From Stentor coeruleus (taxonomy: Eukaryota; Ciliophora; Heterotrichea; Heterotrichida; Stentoridae): a DNA stretch of 51,151 bases. The notes under the pieces are model-generated. The model did no database searches. It saw only the letters and a list, made by a program, of their open reading frames with translations, and had not been told where the DNA came from. Below are positions 40,101 through 50,018 of this stretch, in pieces (position 1 is the first letter of the stretch; every line of letters begins with the position of its first letter). The position numbers and the translations under genes were made by a program. The stretch is from contig MPUH01000483.1 of NCBI GenBank assembly GCA_001970955.1, positions 1 to 51,151 on the forward strand, given 5' to 3'.

Positions 40101-42086
40101 CTAATCATCCTCTTCATCCTCTTCTTCATCCTCTTCTAGCCATTCAACAAACTGTTTCATAAGTCCTCTAAACACATCTGAAGTGCATTCTTCATTCCAA
40201 CTCAAAATACAATCTCCATCAATAACATCAGCCGAATAAATTTCCTTAACAACCAAATGAAACTGTCCCTGTTCTGGCCTCCCTGTCATCAGCCTTTCCA
40301 ATTCCTTAAGCATATGCTTTTTCTCCAAATCACTACAAGCATATTTCCCTAATAACTCAGTCCATTTCTCAAAATGCAAGCTAAGTTTAGGCCCTGAGCT
40401 CTCAATCAACCCAGCAAGTATCCCAGAAATGCATTCCATAAAATCTTTATTTTGTGAGAATTTTATCGAATTCACTTCAATCTGAATGCTCTCAACTGTT
40501 TCATCTCTTTCAACCATTTCAGCAACTAAATTCTTCACCTCATCAATAAACTCTATTTAGACCTTACTTTCTTTAGACATAAATTTGTTCGTATCAGCAA
40601 TTTTCTCATTTTCTGAGTCAGAAGGAGATGAGTCACTCAAAGGCGAGTCTTCAGCTTCAGCACAACAAATATTAATGACTACAGCTCCAATACTTTGTTT
40701 ACGTAAAAGTTGTTTGTTGACCCCATGTAGAAGATTTTCTAGCTGGGTATCATAAAGATAACCTTTGCCAAGTTCTGAGTCTTCGTTACAAAGCTGGTAG
40801 ATTTCATCGGCTTGATTGTATTTATATAAAGAAATACGGCTGCACTCTTCGATTATTAGAGAATCTTTGAGTTTTACACTTGTAGATATGATGCTGCCAG
40901 GGTTTATTATGCAGTTATCTCCTATTGTCACTTTATTGCATATTAGAGCATGAGTGATTTGACAGTTCTTGCCTATAATTACATCATTCCATATATAAGA
41001 ACCTGAGATTCTGCAGCCATTACCAATGATACAATTCCTTCCAATAGAGCTCATTGATATGATTGCCTCATCATGTATGATTGTTTTAGCTCCGATTACA
41101 ACTGGAGACTCAATCTTCGCTGTTCTTGAAACTTGGACTCCAGTCTCTTTATATAAATTGTTGCGTGATGAGGTATAAGTTGATGGCGTTGATGGAGGGA
41201 AAAGATTTGCATCTAAGCATATTGGGTAGAGCCAACGATTCATCATATCTACTGACACTGCATCATATGTTTTAGGCACTTGAACTCTATGCAAGTAACT
41301 ATGCTTTGGAAGGACATAGGCTGAACATTTTACACTGTAGATTTCTGATGTTAATAGATCTCGCATTAGATGATCTCTTAAACTATGATAGTCAAATTCT
41401 CCTGAAAAGTACTCCATGATTTCGGGAGAGCATATAAGAACACCTGATTCGACGAGATCATTGCGGATCTCAAACTCTTTAAGATCTTTAAATTTCACGT
41501 TGCTGTTGAGATCAATTTTATGTTTCTTCATAATCCCATCGAACTGAAGAATTCGTGGCCCTTCAAGGACCACTATAGACTGCTCCTCTTCAGTACGAAG
41601 ATTGCTGTTGAATGAGACTTCAGAGAACACAACTGTTAATATATACTCTTTATCAGCTTTCCGTAAATTCCTGTGATGTTCAATCGCTTCCTTTAAATTC
41701 GCATTTCCTACCGTATCGCCATAAATAATCAAAAAATCGTTGCTCAAAAACTTCCTACTATCAAGCTCTCTTACTACATCTCCCAAACTTGCACAAGAAG
41801 GTCTGCATATACATTGTATCGATACTTGCCTATATTTTTGTAATTGTATATACTCAACAATTTTCTGGGCTTGTGAGCAACAAAATAAAACAATTTTTTT
41901 GATATGATTACGAATGACAAGTTCAATAGTATATTCAATAAGAGGTATATTGCACATTGGCATCAAAACCTTTGGCATGTCATTAGTAATAGGCCAAAAC
42001 GAGCGTGTAAAGCTATCAGCAATGATGACGGCTGTTAATTCATCACGCTCTTTAATTTCATCATCCATACTTGCTTGTTTAGCCAT
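40101..42086 (-). CDS. EIF2B5: Translation initiation factor eIF2B subunit epsilon, 656 aa
   Basis: Exons 42086-40568 and 40552-40101, joined across a 15-nt intron. Residues about 15-250 form the nucleotidyltransferase-like domain (TAVIIADSF, KVLMPMCNIPLIEYTIELV, FLIIYGDTVGN). About 330-430 is a left-handed beta helix with hexapeptide repeats (IESPVVIGAKTIIHDEAIIS; IGNGCRISGSYIWNDVIIGK). After an acidic linker, residues about 530-656 form the W2/HEAT domain ending in LMKQFVEWLEEDEEEDEEDD, the aromatic/acidic box that contacts eIF2 and carries the GDP-GTP exchange activity. Splicing gives MSKE|KFIDEVKNLVAEM. It is slightly shorter than the ~720-residue animal protein. Its ATG lies 20 nt downstream of the TRMT61A stop, on the same strand. 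Confidence 0.95.
40553..40567 (-). other. 15-nt intron of the eIF2B epsilon gene
   Basis: GTAAGGTCTAAATAG (minus strand). Without splicing, TAA would remove the whole W2 catalytic domain. Confidence 0.95.
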
Positions 42087-42106
42087 TATTATAATAATGA
42101 TACTAA

Positions 42107-42925
42107 TTATTTATGCGCAAAAGTTAAATACCCTGTATGAAGTCTTTCTTCAGTAGCTTCATGATAGATGCCAAGCTTTTGTTCGCTTTTTCTTATTACT
42201 AAAGGTCTTGATAGTGTTTCCATGGTGCGAATGTATCCGAAACCATATTTTTCCATGGCTTCACAGTTTTTTTGAACTTGCTCGATGCATGGAGAGAACG
42301 TGCAGAGGGCACCGGAAGGGGCTAGGATTTCGTAAGCTTCTTTGACTAATTCCCAAGGGTTTGGTAAGTCTAAGAAAATGGCATTTACTGAAGTGTATCC
42401 TTCGTGTTTAAGGCCTTTTTCTATGACGTCCCGATGCTCACTGACAACGTTTAGGGAAAGTCCTAAGCTTTGGAATTCTTCTTTTGCTTGCTGGGCCCGG
42501 GTTTCGTTGAATTCAAACGTAAAAAGCTTGCCTGATGGGACTAGGGCACGAATTAAAGCCATTGATAAAGAAGCACTTCCTGTACCAGCTTCAATGACTA
42601 TACTCCCAGGTTTTATATTTAGTGAACCAACTATCATTGAAATATCGGGCCTATACAATATTTGGGTCCTCATGTGCAAAGCTTTGGTCCAGAGCTCTGG
42701 TGTAGGGCTTAGACATCTTATAAAATTCTGTCCTTTCAGATCTAGAACTTTACTTGAAATCTCTTCTTTAACCAATTCATCATGATTGAATTGTCCATAT
42801 CTGTTATTGAGTATTTTGCCAGGTTCAATTTGCAAAGGCTTGATACTGCTAAAATTTTCATACACCATGACTGTATTTTTCGCTGAGGCCTGGCGCAAGG
42901 CAAAAATAAAATCAGAAGCTTGCAT
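42107..42925 (-). CDS. TRMT61A: tRNA (adenine-58-N1)-methyltransferase catalytic subunit, 272 aa
   Basis: ATG start, TAA stop. The family block LSPTPELWTKALHMRTQILY introduces the Rossmann methyltransferase fold. The SAM site is IVIEAGTGSASLSMALIRAL, followed by LFTFEFNETRAQQAKEEF, the motif IFLDLPNPWE (catalytic-pocket Asp) and CTFSPCIEQVQ; the end TGYLTFAHK is also typical. Length matches the 280-290 aa family. With TRMT6 it makes m1A58 in tRNA, in nucleus and cytosol. A 20-nt gap separates its stop from the start of eIF2B epsilon, so that promoter must lie in this gene's 3' end. Confidence 0.95.
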   Translation of the reverse strand: MQASDFIFALRQASAKNTVMVYENFSSIKPLQIEPGKILNNRYGQFNHDELVKEEISSKVLDLKGQNFIRCLSPTPELWTKALHMRTQILYRPDISMIVGSLNIKPGSIVIEAGTGSASLSMALIRALVPSGKLFTFEFNETRAQQAKEEFQSLGLSLNVVSEHRDVIEKGLKHEGYTSVNAIFLDLPNPWELVKEAYEILAPSGALCTFSPCIEQVQKNCEAMEKYGFGYIRTMETLSRPLVIRKSEQKLGIYHEATEERLHTGYLTFAHK

Positions 42926-43971
42926 ATCAGTGAAATACTTTTATATAAAAATGTTGAACTAGAGAAGAATGGATAATTTCTAGTGAGAATAGCAAATTAA
43001 GAATGGTTATCTAATAAGAATCTTATAAATGCCATTGATATAATAAATAACGATATTATATGTGATAAACTAATCATATTTGAGCAGGAAAGCAAGTTTA
43101 AATATAATCTAATGAGAGAAGGACTGTTTTTAATTGAAATTATCAAGATTTATTACATTTCAAAGTTTGATTTTAATATAAAAAATGCATAATATATTAA
43201 ATTTTTTTACTTCAAGCATTATCCTTAGTCATTTACAGTTTTATCATAATTTAAAAATGCTAAAATCTATGTCAGCATATAAAAAAAATATGTAATGGAA
43301 TAGCAGAAATACAAAGCCAAGATTTCGATGTAGCTTATTATCCAGGCTCCATTGAATGACTCCCAATCTAGATCCCGTAGGCAAAAAGCCGTGATTCCCA
43401 AAGCCTCAGACATCCGAAGCTTGTGTCAGGGGATCAGGAGACACAGAAAAAAACTGGTAAGTGTTCCCTACCATGTGGAGCCTTAACCATAGCTCTTGGC
43501 CAATTTCATATAATCAAACAAGGTTAATCACCTAGAGATTATATAATTTAAACAAAATTAACCATCTAGAGATTATAAAAATCAAAGAAATTTTCGATTC
43601 ACATAAAGCATCATTATTGTTATGGAACTAGTTAAAGGAAATTGCTAAAAAAAAAATAGAATGGAAAATGCTAATGAAATTATAATAAAAATATTATAAA
43701 AAAAATTTGTTAGCCTGACCAAGGAGAGCACTGCACTTGGGTTCCTGATGAAAGGATGGAGGGGGCTTAATATGCTAACTTAAAGTTTTGGCATTAAAAG
43801 AGTTCCTGGATTAAATATTCGAAGTCAACCTAAAATTTTATTCAAACCCTACTAAGCAAAAGCTTCAGCTGTCCCAGTTGTAGTGAAGCTCTTCTTACAA
43901 ATAGTTTCTCATATAATTTATAAACTACTATTTTTAATCTTCATTATATAAATTCGAATCATCTTACCCAT
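42926..43971. other. Intergenic, 1.0 kb, containing a GC-elevated island
   Basis: 43320-43500 and about 43710-43770 stand out as richer in G/C than the flanks. The first can form stem-loops (GGCTCCA at 43348 with TGGAGCC at about 43475; GGCAAAAAGCC; TGTGTC...AGACACA). Between them lies a 2x direct repeat (ACCTAGAGATTATA / CCATCTAGAGATTATA). No tRNA, 5S rRNA or snRNA signature is recognisable, and coding frames are interrupted. A structured non-coding RNA gene is possible. Confidence 0.35.
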
Positions 43972-44775
43972 ATGTCCAAGTCTCAAACCACAGACATAAA
44001 CGCCTTGCTCCCATCATTAACCTTAAAACCCTCAACATACTCAAAAACTATTACTCCTTGCTATAACACTACCGATTCCATCTATGAAACCGAGCACAAA
44101 AATTTCCTCTCAAGACTCAAAACCCCAGATGACCACCCAAAGCCAATTAAACTCCGAATCCCGTGTACACCATCAATTCAATTCCCCAACCCTCACGAAA
44201 AAATGTACGGCAAAGAAGATATTTTCCTTAATCCTACAGCTCTATATTTATCCCGCAAACCTTTATCTTTTCATAGAAATGGCAGAGCTTCCTCACAATT
44301 AGCAGAAAGGACTGTCTCATTTACGCCCTCACTTGATGATACAAGAAAAAAATTTAGAAAAAAAAGGAATTATAGAAAAAGTGTGAATTTATCTTTAGAT
44401 AGTAGATTAATTGAAGAGATAAGCAAAGCTAATTCATGTGGATCGAAAAAAATTCTAAGAGAAGAGGCACTTAAAAGGATTGAAGAGGCTTGTCGGGATA
44501 TGGAAGAGTTTCGAAATGTGTCCCCACAAGTGAATAAGGCTAAAAAAATATTGGATATGTATATGAAGAATTTTAACTGGACTAGTAATGTTTTAAAAGA
44601 CTTCTCAGGGCAGAAGTCAGATGTGCTTAGGCAGCTTTATTTGATATGTGATAACTCACGCAATGAAGCGATTAAGGATATGGCTAATACAGCCAGTGAG
44701 ATTAAAAGAGGAGCAATGGACCCTGCATTGAGGCATAGGAAACGTAAATTGTTGCAGTTTATTAATATTTCTTAA
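43972..44775 (+). CDS. Hypothetical protein, 267 aa
   Basis: ATG start, TAA stop. The N-terminal 125 residues are Pro/Ser/Thr-rich and disordered, with short linear-looking motifs (LLPSLTLKP, RTVSFTPSL). A very basic stretch follows (KKFRKKRNYRKSVNLSLDSR), then a helical C-terminal domain of about 110 residues (EEALKRIEEACRDMEEFRNV, NKAKKILDMYMKNFNWTSNV, DVLRQLYLICDNSRNEAIKD). No membrane or catalytic motifs. Family not recognised; the basic patch could be a nuclear signal or a microtubule-binding region. Confidence 0.7.
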   Translation: MSKSQTTDINALLPSLTLKPSTYSKTITPCYNTTDSIYETEHKNFLSRLKTPDDHPKPIKLRIPCTPSIQFPNPHEKMYGKEDIFLNPTALYLSRKPLSFHRNGRASSQLAERTVSFTPSLDDTRKKFRKKRNYRKSVNLSLDSRLIEEISKANSCGSKKILREEALKRIEEACRDMEEFRNVSPQVNKAKKILDMYMKNFNWTSNVLKDFSGQKSDVLRQLYLICDNSRNEAIKDMANTASEIKRGAMDPALRHRKRKLLQFINIS

Positions 44776-44823
44776 TAATATAATGGTGCTGTAGCATGCA
44801 AGCCTATCTTTGTAAAATTACAT

Positions 44824-45016
44824 CTAAATTAAGCCAGGGCCAGGGTTATTGATTATCTGCAAGAAGATTTTTTCTGTGTCTTCTAATTCTTCTTGTACTA
44901 CGAAATCTGGAAAAATAGTTTTTTAGGGCTTATCGGCACGGGAAGACAATAATCGAAAATTCAACTTGTGGGTGTAATAGTTTGATAAATTCAGGTACCA
45001 AATTGTTGAGTGGTTT
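44824..45016 (-). pseudogene. Gene remnant with frameshift
   Basis: Minus strand: one frame reads KPLNNLVPEFIKLLHPQVEF then SIIVFPCR before TAA; a second frame resumes just downstream with TIFPDFVVQEELEDTEKIFL then QIINNPGPGLI and ends at TAG (44824). The two look like one protein split by a small indel. There is no start codon, and I could not bridge them with a 15-nt intron. Family unknown. Confidence 0.35.
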
Positions 45017-45019
45017 CTA

Positions 45020-45990
45020 GATTATAATTTGAAAATCTCTATATTACCCTTACAGTCTTAATTATGATATCTTCTTAAAGATTATTATAAGTAAATACAA
45101 ATAATAAATGAGCTTTGAAAATATATAAGTTGAAACATATCACAGAATTTGCTATAGACTGCAAAAAAATGCATGTAGTCATAAAGATATAAAGTTAAAT
45201 TTATGTTTTTATCAAAGTCATATTAGCATTTGATTACTATCATTAAGGCTTTTATAATTAGTTAAAATTTCCTTAGATCAAGGAGAAAAATATTAAATTT
45301 TGAATATTTTATTATGATTAGTTTATATTTAGCATTTTTTCTCCTACTTTTTTCAGCCTTTGGGATTATTTTTATCCAAAGGCGTAATAAATTTTTGTGT
45401 TGGGCAATTAAATCTTTTATATATATTATGTTTTAGTATAAGCAATTCACGAAGGATTAGCATTTTTTTTTTTAATTCGAGAATCTTTTCTTATGTTTCT
45501 CTAGTTTTATTATTATCACTGGGAACTTTCTCTAAATAAAGGCTTAAAGTTTTTTCAAAGAATTATGCTAATTATAGTGTAAACTTCACAGATATGCACT
45601 ACTTAATAAAATAATGTATAAAAAAATTCAGAGGATATAAATGCAGGCATATAAAATAAACTATTAAATTTTTAAAGCTAAGAAAGTTATATCTAGCTTT
45701 GAGTTTTTATAATATATATAAGGGCAAGATTCTATCCTTAAATTATAAGCTAAGAAATTTTTTTGATAGCCTAGCATTTACCAATTCAAACTCTAGAATT
45801 ATCTTAGCACTCTTAATACTAATTACTCCTACCGATATAAGATTTAAGTATAATCGTTTGCATAAAATGCATCTAATATCAAGCAAAATTATTGTAAAAC
45901 CTTCAGAGTTAGTAATTTAGTAATAACAAATTGTATTCACTAGAACGAATTTCTATTATTCATATTATAAACAAAATATAGCTAATAACT
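45020..45990. other. Intergenic, 1.0 kb
   Basis: AT-rich. A hairpin with arms GCCTTTGG / CCAAAGGC lies at about 45356-45383. A 73-codon frame from 45699 starts at TTG and is not credible. No gene seen. Confidence 0.45.
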
Positions 45991-46692
45991 ATGGTACAAA
46001 TCAAGCTATATACTTTATTCGACAAGGGGAGTCTTTTGATTTTAGCAATTCTCTATCTAAATCTGATCTCTTCTTGCGTTTTTACAATATCTTGTGACTC
46101 TTATTTGCCCACACTTTCCTATTTAGGCACTTTTAGAGTCCATGACTTAGGTGTTGTCCTTGCCGTGACACTTCAATCATTTATACTGCTTATTCTCTTC
46201 ATTGCCTTTCATCATTCTTTAGATTTCAGGCTTTCAAAAGACGATAAGTGCTTTATGATTATTCATGAAATAGCAATACTTATGCTCATCATATTATTAG
46301 GCATACTTGATGAATCATCTACTATTGATTTCAATCCTTTTGACGATGTTCACAGGTTTGCATCATTTGCTTTCGCTCTTTTTTGTATATCTTGGGGATA
46401 TTGGGCACTGAAACTATTAGAAACTAATAAACTTAGAGAAAAACAAAAGTTAAATGCTCACATCGCTTTTAATGTTTATGTGGCAGGAATAGCTTTTACA
46501 TTGATGACTATGACTGAATGGCATTTTGCTTATACTATTTATAACAACTTGATTTTTAACCAAATTGCTGAAAGCCTATGTGAGTGGACTGCAGTTACAA
46601 TTGCAGCCCGATTTCCTTATCATTTGTGTAAAGTTATGGACAGCTCTATTGAAATCAGTCTAAATAAAGAAAAAGAAAAGATTTATCAATAG
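45991..46692 (+). CDS. Frag1/DRAM/Sfk1-like membrane protein, 233 aa
   Basis: ATG start, TAG stop. About six membrane helices: 10-33, 55-75, 88-103, 117-140, 155-170 and 180-200. The first luminal loop has PTLSYLGTFRVHDLG, and the end of the last helix has the family-like AESLCEWTAVTIAARFP. These features and the size fit the Frag1/DRAM/Sfk1 family (PGAP2/DRAM-type), whose members act in lysosomal, autophagic or GPI-anchor pathways. The C-terminal tail is charged (SLNKEKEKIYQ). The family call is by motif memory, so moderate. Confidence 0.6.
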   Translation: MVQIKLYTLFDKGSLLILAILYLNLISSCVFTISCDSYLPTLSYLGTFRVHDLGVVLAVTLQSFILLILFIAFHHSLDFRLSKDDKCFMIIHEIAILMLIILLGILDESSTIDFNPFDDVHRFASFAFALFCISWGYWALKLLETNKLREKQKLNAHIAFNVYVAGIAFTLMTMTEWHFAYTIYNNLIFNQIAESLCEWTAVTIAARFPYHLCKVMDSSIEISLNKEKEKIYQ

Positions 46693-46766
46693 AATAAAAT
46701 AGATTAGATAATTATTTTACGGTTAATGGGCTTTTAAAGATATCTATAATTTATCAGCTAAAATAA

Positions 46767-47048
46767 GATAAATGCTTAATATTAGAAACAATATATTTCT
46801 ACATAAAATATAATAAACATTATATCAAATTTAGCAGACATGAAATAGAAAACGAACTTAAAAAATATGCGAATGAAGAAACTAAAAATTTCTCATTATT
46901 GCATATCGTTTTATGGAATGAAGAATTTGAAAAAACACTTAGAGAAAACCATGACAAACAAGAAATAATCAAGATCGACAGAGAAATAAAAAACCTTATC
47001 ACGAAAATATACTTTAAAAGAAGAAAATTAACAAGGGCTGTACAATAG
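46767..47048 (+). pseudogene. Start-less open frame, copy of the dispersed coding repeat
   Basis: Ninety-three sense codons from GAT (46767) to TAG (47046) with no Met. The translation (ELKKYANEETKNFSLLHIVL then WNEEFEKTL; KQEIIKIDREIKNLITKIYF then KRRKL) is helical and highly charged. The part from about 46840 on is closely similar to 20830-20540 on the minus strand. Lacking ATG and a recognisable upstream exon, it is likely a gene fragment, though its open frame suggests recent origin or an unseen exon. Confidence 0.45.
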
Positions 47049-47150
47049 TCAAGCGATAATTCCTAACTAATACTAATACTAATGCTAATCAAATTTGACA
47101 AAAAGTTTGGTTGCATAATTTATGATTTTTTCTCTGAAATTCTTAGTAAT

Positions 47151-47285
47151 TACTACTTTCGTAGTAGCTTCTTGGCTATTTATTATAACTATATCCAAAT
47201 TACCATAAAAGTCATACNTACTACTTTCGTAGTAGCTTCTTGGCTATTTATTATAACTATATCCAAATTACCATAAAAGTCATAC
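47151..47285. repeat. 67-nt direct duplication around a single N
   Basis: 47151-47217 is repeated at 47219-47285 with an N at 47218, the third case of this arrangement in the window. Each copy also contains the short palindrome TACTACTTTCGTAGTAG. Confidence 0.9.
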
Positions 47286-47558
47286 CTAAGCTATAATTTC
47301 TAACAAATATGCTATCATCTCATCAATTTGTTCTCTGGTACAAAAACTTTCCATCCAGGATCCATCAATCCTATCCTCCATGCGAAAGCTAAAAATTATC
47401 TTTTCTATATGAAATAGAGCCTTCCTAAAACTTATGTTTATTTCCCATCTAAATTTTTGTTTAATTTTAAAATGAAATCTATAATTATTTAAGACAAATG
47501 AATCAAGAATTATTTTATTTATCTCTACAATGTCAAAGAGTAGCTTAGATAAGCACAC
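47286..47558 (-). CDS. Possible exon or small protein, 90 codons without an ATG start
   Basis: Open from GTG to TAG (47286). The translation is plausible (FHFKIKQKFRWEINISFRKA, FHIEKIIFSFRMEDRIDGSW, REQIDEMIAYLLEIIA), but the first ATG (47381) leaves only 31 residues. A GT...AG segment of 18 nt just upstream (GTACCTGATAATTTTTAG) is longer than the 15-nt introns seen elsewhere. Either an unseen first exon exists or this is a gene remnant. Not recognised. Confidence 0.25.
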   Translation of the reverse strand: MCLSKLLFDIVEINKIILDSFVLNNYRFHFKIKQKFRWEINISFRKALFHIEKIIFSFRMEDRIDGSWMESFCTREQIDEMIAYLLEIIA

Positions 47559-48088
47559 TAAAAATTATCAGGTACGAAGCGAATCAACAACGAAAACAAT
47601 TTTTTTCTATTCTCGCTGACAATAAATAATTTTATATGAAAGTCAATGATGGTGAATTAGCATATATTTGGCTTATGCTAGAGTTTTATTAATGAATTAA
47701 TATATTGTCGATCTAAGGACACCTTGATTATTAGCTTATGCACTTTGAAAGATCTTTTAAACTTTTAAAAGCAAAGCAACTTCCAGAAGTGAATATCGAA
47801 AGTATAAAGAAATGATATTGTCTGAGTAAGTGCCAGAAGTCAAGAAAAACTTATTTGTATATTAAAACAAAAAGATTTTTATATGAAAAGTGTTAAGAAA
47901 TTTGATTTAAGAGATAATTTAAAATATATTTAGACAGAGGAGGAAAGATATATCTTTATACTAATATCTTAATTTGTAGATTCCTGAGTTTAATGAAAAC
48001 AAATATTAGGATAATCAAATCCTTGGGTTTCTTAAAAAGAGGTATCTAAAATTACCTTCTAAATATTTTTTCCATAGATTTTAAACTA
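47559..48088. other. Intergenic, 0.5 kb
   Basis: AT-rich, no supported feature; frames are short. Confidence 0.45.
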
Positions 48089-48694
48089 TTATGATGGATT
48101 TGATAAGCTTTCTAAGGCTCTTTTTTTTGCTCTTTCTGCTCGAATTTCTTCTGCTCGGGCCATCATAGCCTGTATGCCTGTTTTATCTGAAACTTCAAAC
48201 TTTTCGCCTTGGATTTTTGATTCTTGGAACCCTGCCCAATCTGCTTAAAGATTACGTGCAAAATGTGAGAGGATAATCCCAGCTGCTACTGAAACATTTA
48301 AACTTTCTGTATTGCTATTGTATTGGGGTATATAAACAAAACCATGACATATTTCTTTTTCAGCATCATCCATCCCAGTGCCTTCATTCCCCATGAAAAA
48401 TGCTGTTGATGTTGAAAAAGGACAAGTCCAAATGCTTTTTGAGGTTTCCATAATTTCCACTCCAATAATCTGAATTAAATTAGCTTCAGCATAATCTTTA
48501 ACTTCAGACAATCCTAGAAAATTTCTATAAATCACTCTTTTCGCAGTACCCTGATTTCCAAATGATGCTAACTTTCTCTTGCCCACAACCCAGATTTCAA
48601 AAACATTCATAGCTGCTGCACTCCTTATAATACTCCCCACATTATGCTTCTTTGCAACATTATGGATTATCAAAAAACTTTTGATATCTTCCAT
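48089..48694 (-). CDS. SpoU/TrmH-family RNA 2'-O-methyltransferase, 196 aa
   Basis: Exons 48694-48256 and 48240-48089, joined over a 15-nt intron. All three SPOUT motifs are present: motif 1 HNVAKKHNVGSIIRSAAA (Asn and Arg typical of the catalytic site), motif 2 AFFMGNEGTGM and motif 3 FVYIPQYNSNTESLNVSVAA, which form the SAM-binding knot. Splicing yields ILSHFAHWAGFQESKIQGEK, matching the HxxxWAGFxE continuation of eukaryotic SpoU-like homologues. It is a single-domain enzyme without an RNA-binding N-terminal domain. Substrate (tRNA or rRNA) and compartment are unknown. The C-terminal tail is an Ala/Arg/Glu helix. Stop TAA. Confidence 0.92.
48241..48255 (-). other. 15-nt intron of the SpoU methyltransferase gene
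   Basis: GTAATCTTTAAGCAG (minus strand), containing TAA. Removal adds a conserved 50-residue C-terminal extension. Confidence 0.93.
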
Positions 48695-49602
48695 TTAATC
48701 TTACTAACTCAATTTTATATTCCAACTCTTCACATATAACAGCAATAAAAGCATTTTCCCTACTTTCACATCAACCTAAATTCCATTATATAAACCATAA
48801 TAATTGCTAATTCTACATAAAATACAAATATTTCTAAATCTAAATCAAAAACTCCTTGAGCATATATTAAATAATCATACATAGGTAAAACCTATAAATT
48901 TGTCGTTAATTCCCCTATTTTCCATATCAGTCCTATCCTCATAATTATTTAAACTTCATATAGAAGTTTGATTTCCAATTTTTTCCTCGGAGCATTTAAG
49001 CACTCCAATATAGCAATCTGTGTGTCTTCAATTTTAAAAACGGGTCGAAAATAGTACTACCTTTCCTTCCAATCAAACTCCTCCTTAATTCATTTTCTAT
49101 TTTTTATCTTCCTAATCCTTTAATTCAACATTAATCGAATTCATTTTAATCGAACTAATCGGCATATCTCTTATCGAAGCTTCGATAACCTTATTAATTT
49201 CTACTTCAGTATCAGTGTTATTCCCATTTTCCATATTATTATAATAATTATTCAAGTTTAACCTTTATCCTTAGTTATAACAAATAATCCTATCTATAAA
49301 TCCTCAGAGTTTGCAAAATATTAATTTTTATATAGAAGAAGATGGCCTATACTTAGTTCTGAAGTACAATGAACTACTTCTTTCATAATCTTCATTATTT
49401 TTTCATACCTTCCCTGGTTCTAGAGTAAAACTCTTTCATTTATTTGCTTATAATCAAAATTATATTTTTAATTACAGTATTCAATTGTGTTTAATATGAA
49501 TATGTGAAAAATAAATAAATATTATTTATTGCATACAGTAGAATTCCACTATAAAACCCCATTATAAGAAACTACCATCTAATATAATCTGCATTTATAA
49601 AA
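48695..49602. other. Intergenic, 0.9 kb
   Basis: Divergent upstream region of SpoU (minus) and the dynein light chain (plus). AT-rich. A minus-strand stretch around 49,100-49,240 has some coding-like words but no sustained frame. No RNA gene seen. Confidence 0.4.
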
Positions 49603-49935
49603 ATGAATATTGATGAGAAAAACATAAGAGTTCGTTTAAAAAAAATAATTAAATTCAGAATTAAGGTTTATAGTGCGAAGTTCATTGAATGGAATGATAA
49701 ATTAATGTTTAAACTAGCTAAAAAAATTACACTAAAAATAGTCAATGAAATATATAAGTCCTGCAAAGATTATAAATTGATAGTTAATTATGTGATTAGT
49801 AAGAAAGATCAAGCCAGCCCAGATTAGACTCGATTTCTATGTAGAAGTCGGATAAATATTTTTTATGTGAATATCTGTTTGGAAAATGAAAGATACTATT
49901 GTGCAGTAAATCTATACGCCGTATTGTTAGACTAG
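49603..49935 (+). pseudogene. Tctex-type dynein light chain (DYNLT) with an in-frame TAG
   Basis: From ATG 49603 the frame runs 74 codons to TAG (49825-49827), then continues in the same frame for 35 more codons to TAG (49933). The two parts together match a full-length Tctex1 protein of ~110 residues: YSAKFIEWNDKL, CKDYKLIVNYVISKKDQ (the family's FKYIVTCVI strand), then after the TAG, CRSRINIFYVNICLENERYY then CAVNLYAVLLD (the WEN...YCIV final strands). The break falls in the loop before the last strands. It is either a nonsense-mutated gene, a readthrough gene, or a sequencing error. Tctex light chains act in dynein complexes, including ciliary and IFT dynein. Confidence 0.65.
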
Positions 49936-50018
49936 TTTCAAGATTATGCATTAAACTAATAAATTAAGTATTTTCATCATGCTAAATAATCCATCATAAC
50001 GTCAAAATTTTTACTAAA

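Noticed and set aside
43440..43480. U1 snRNA-like ACACTTACCAG on the minus strand of the GC island
   Set aside because: Only the short 5'-splice-site-pairing word matches; no U1 stem-loops or Sm site can be recognised.
45699..45920. 73-codon ORF
   Set aside because: Begins with TTG, not ATG; composition is that of AT-rich spacer.
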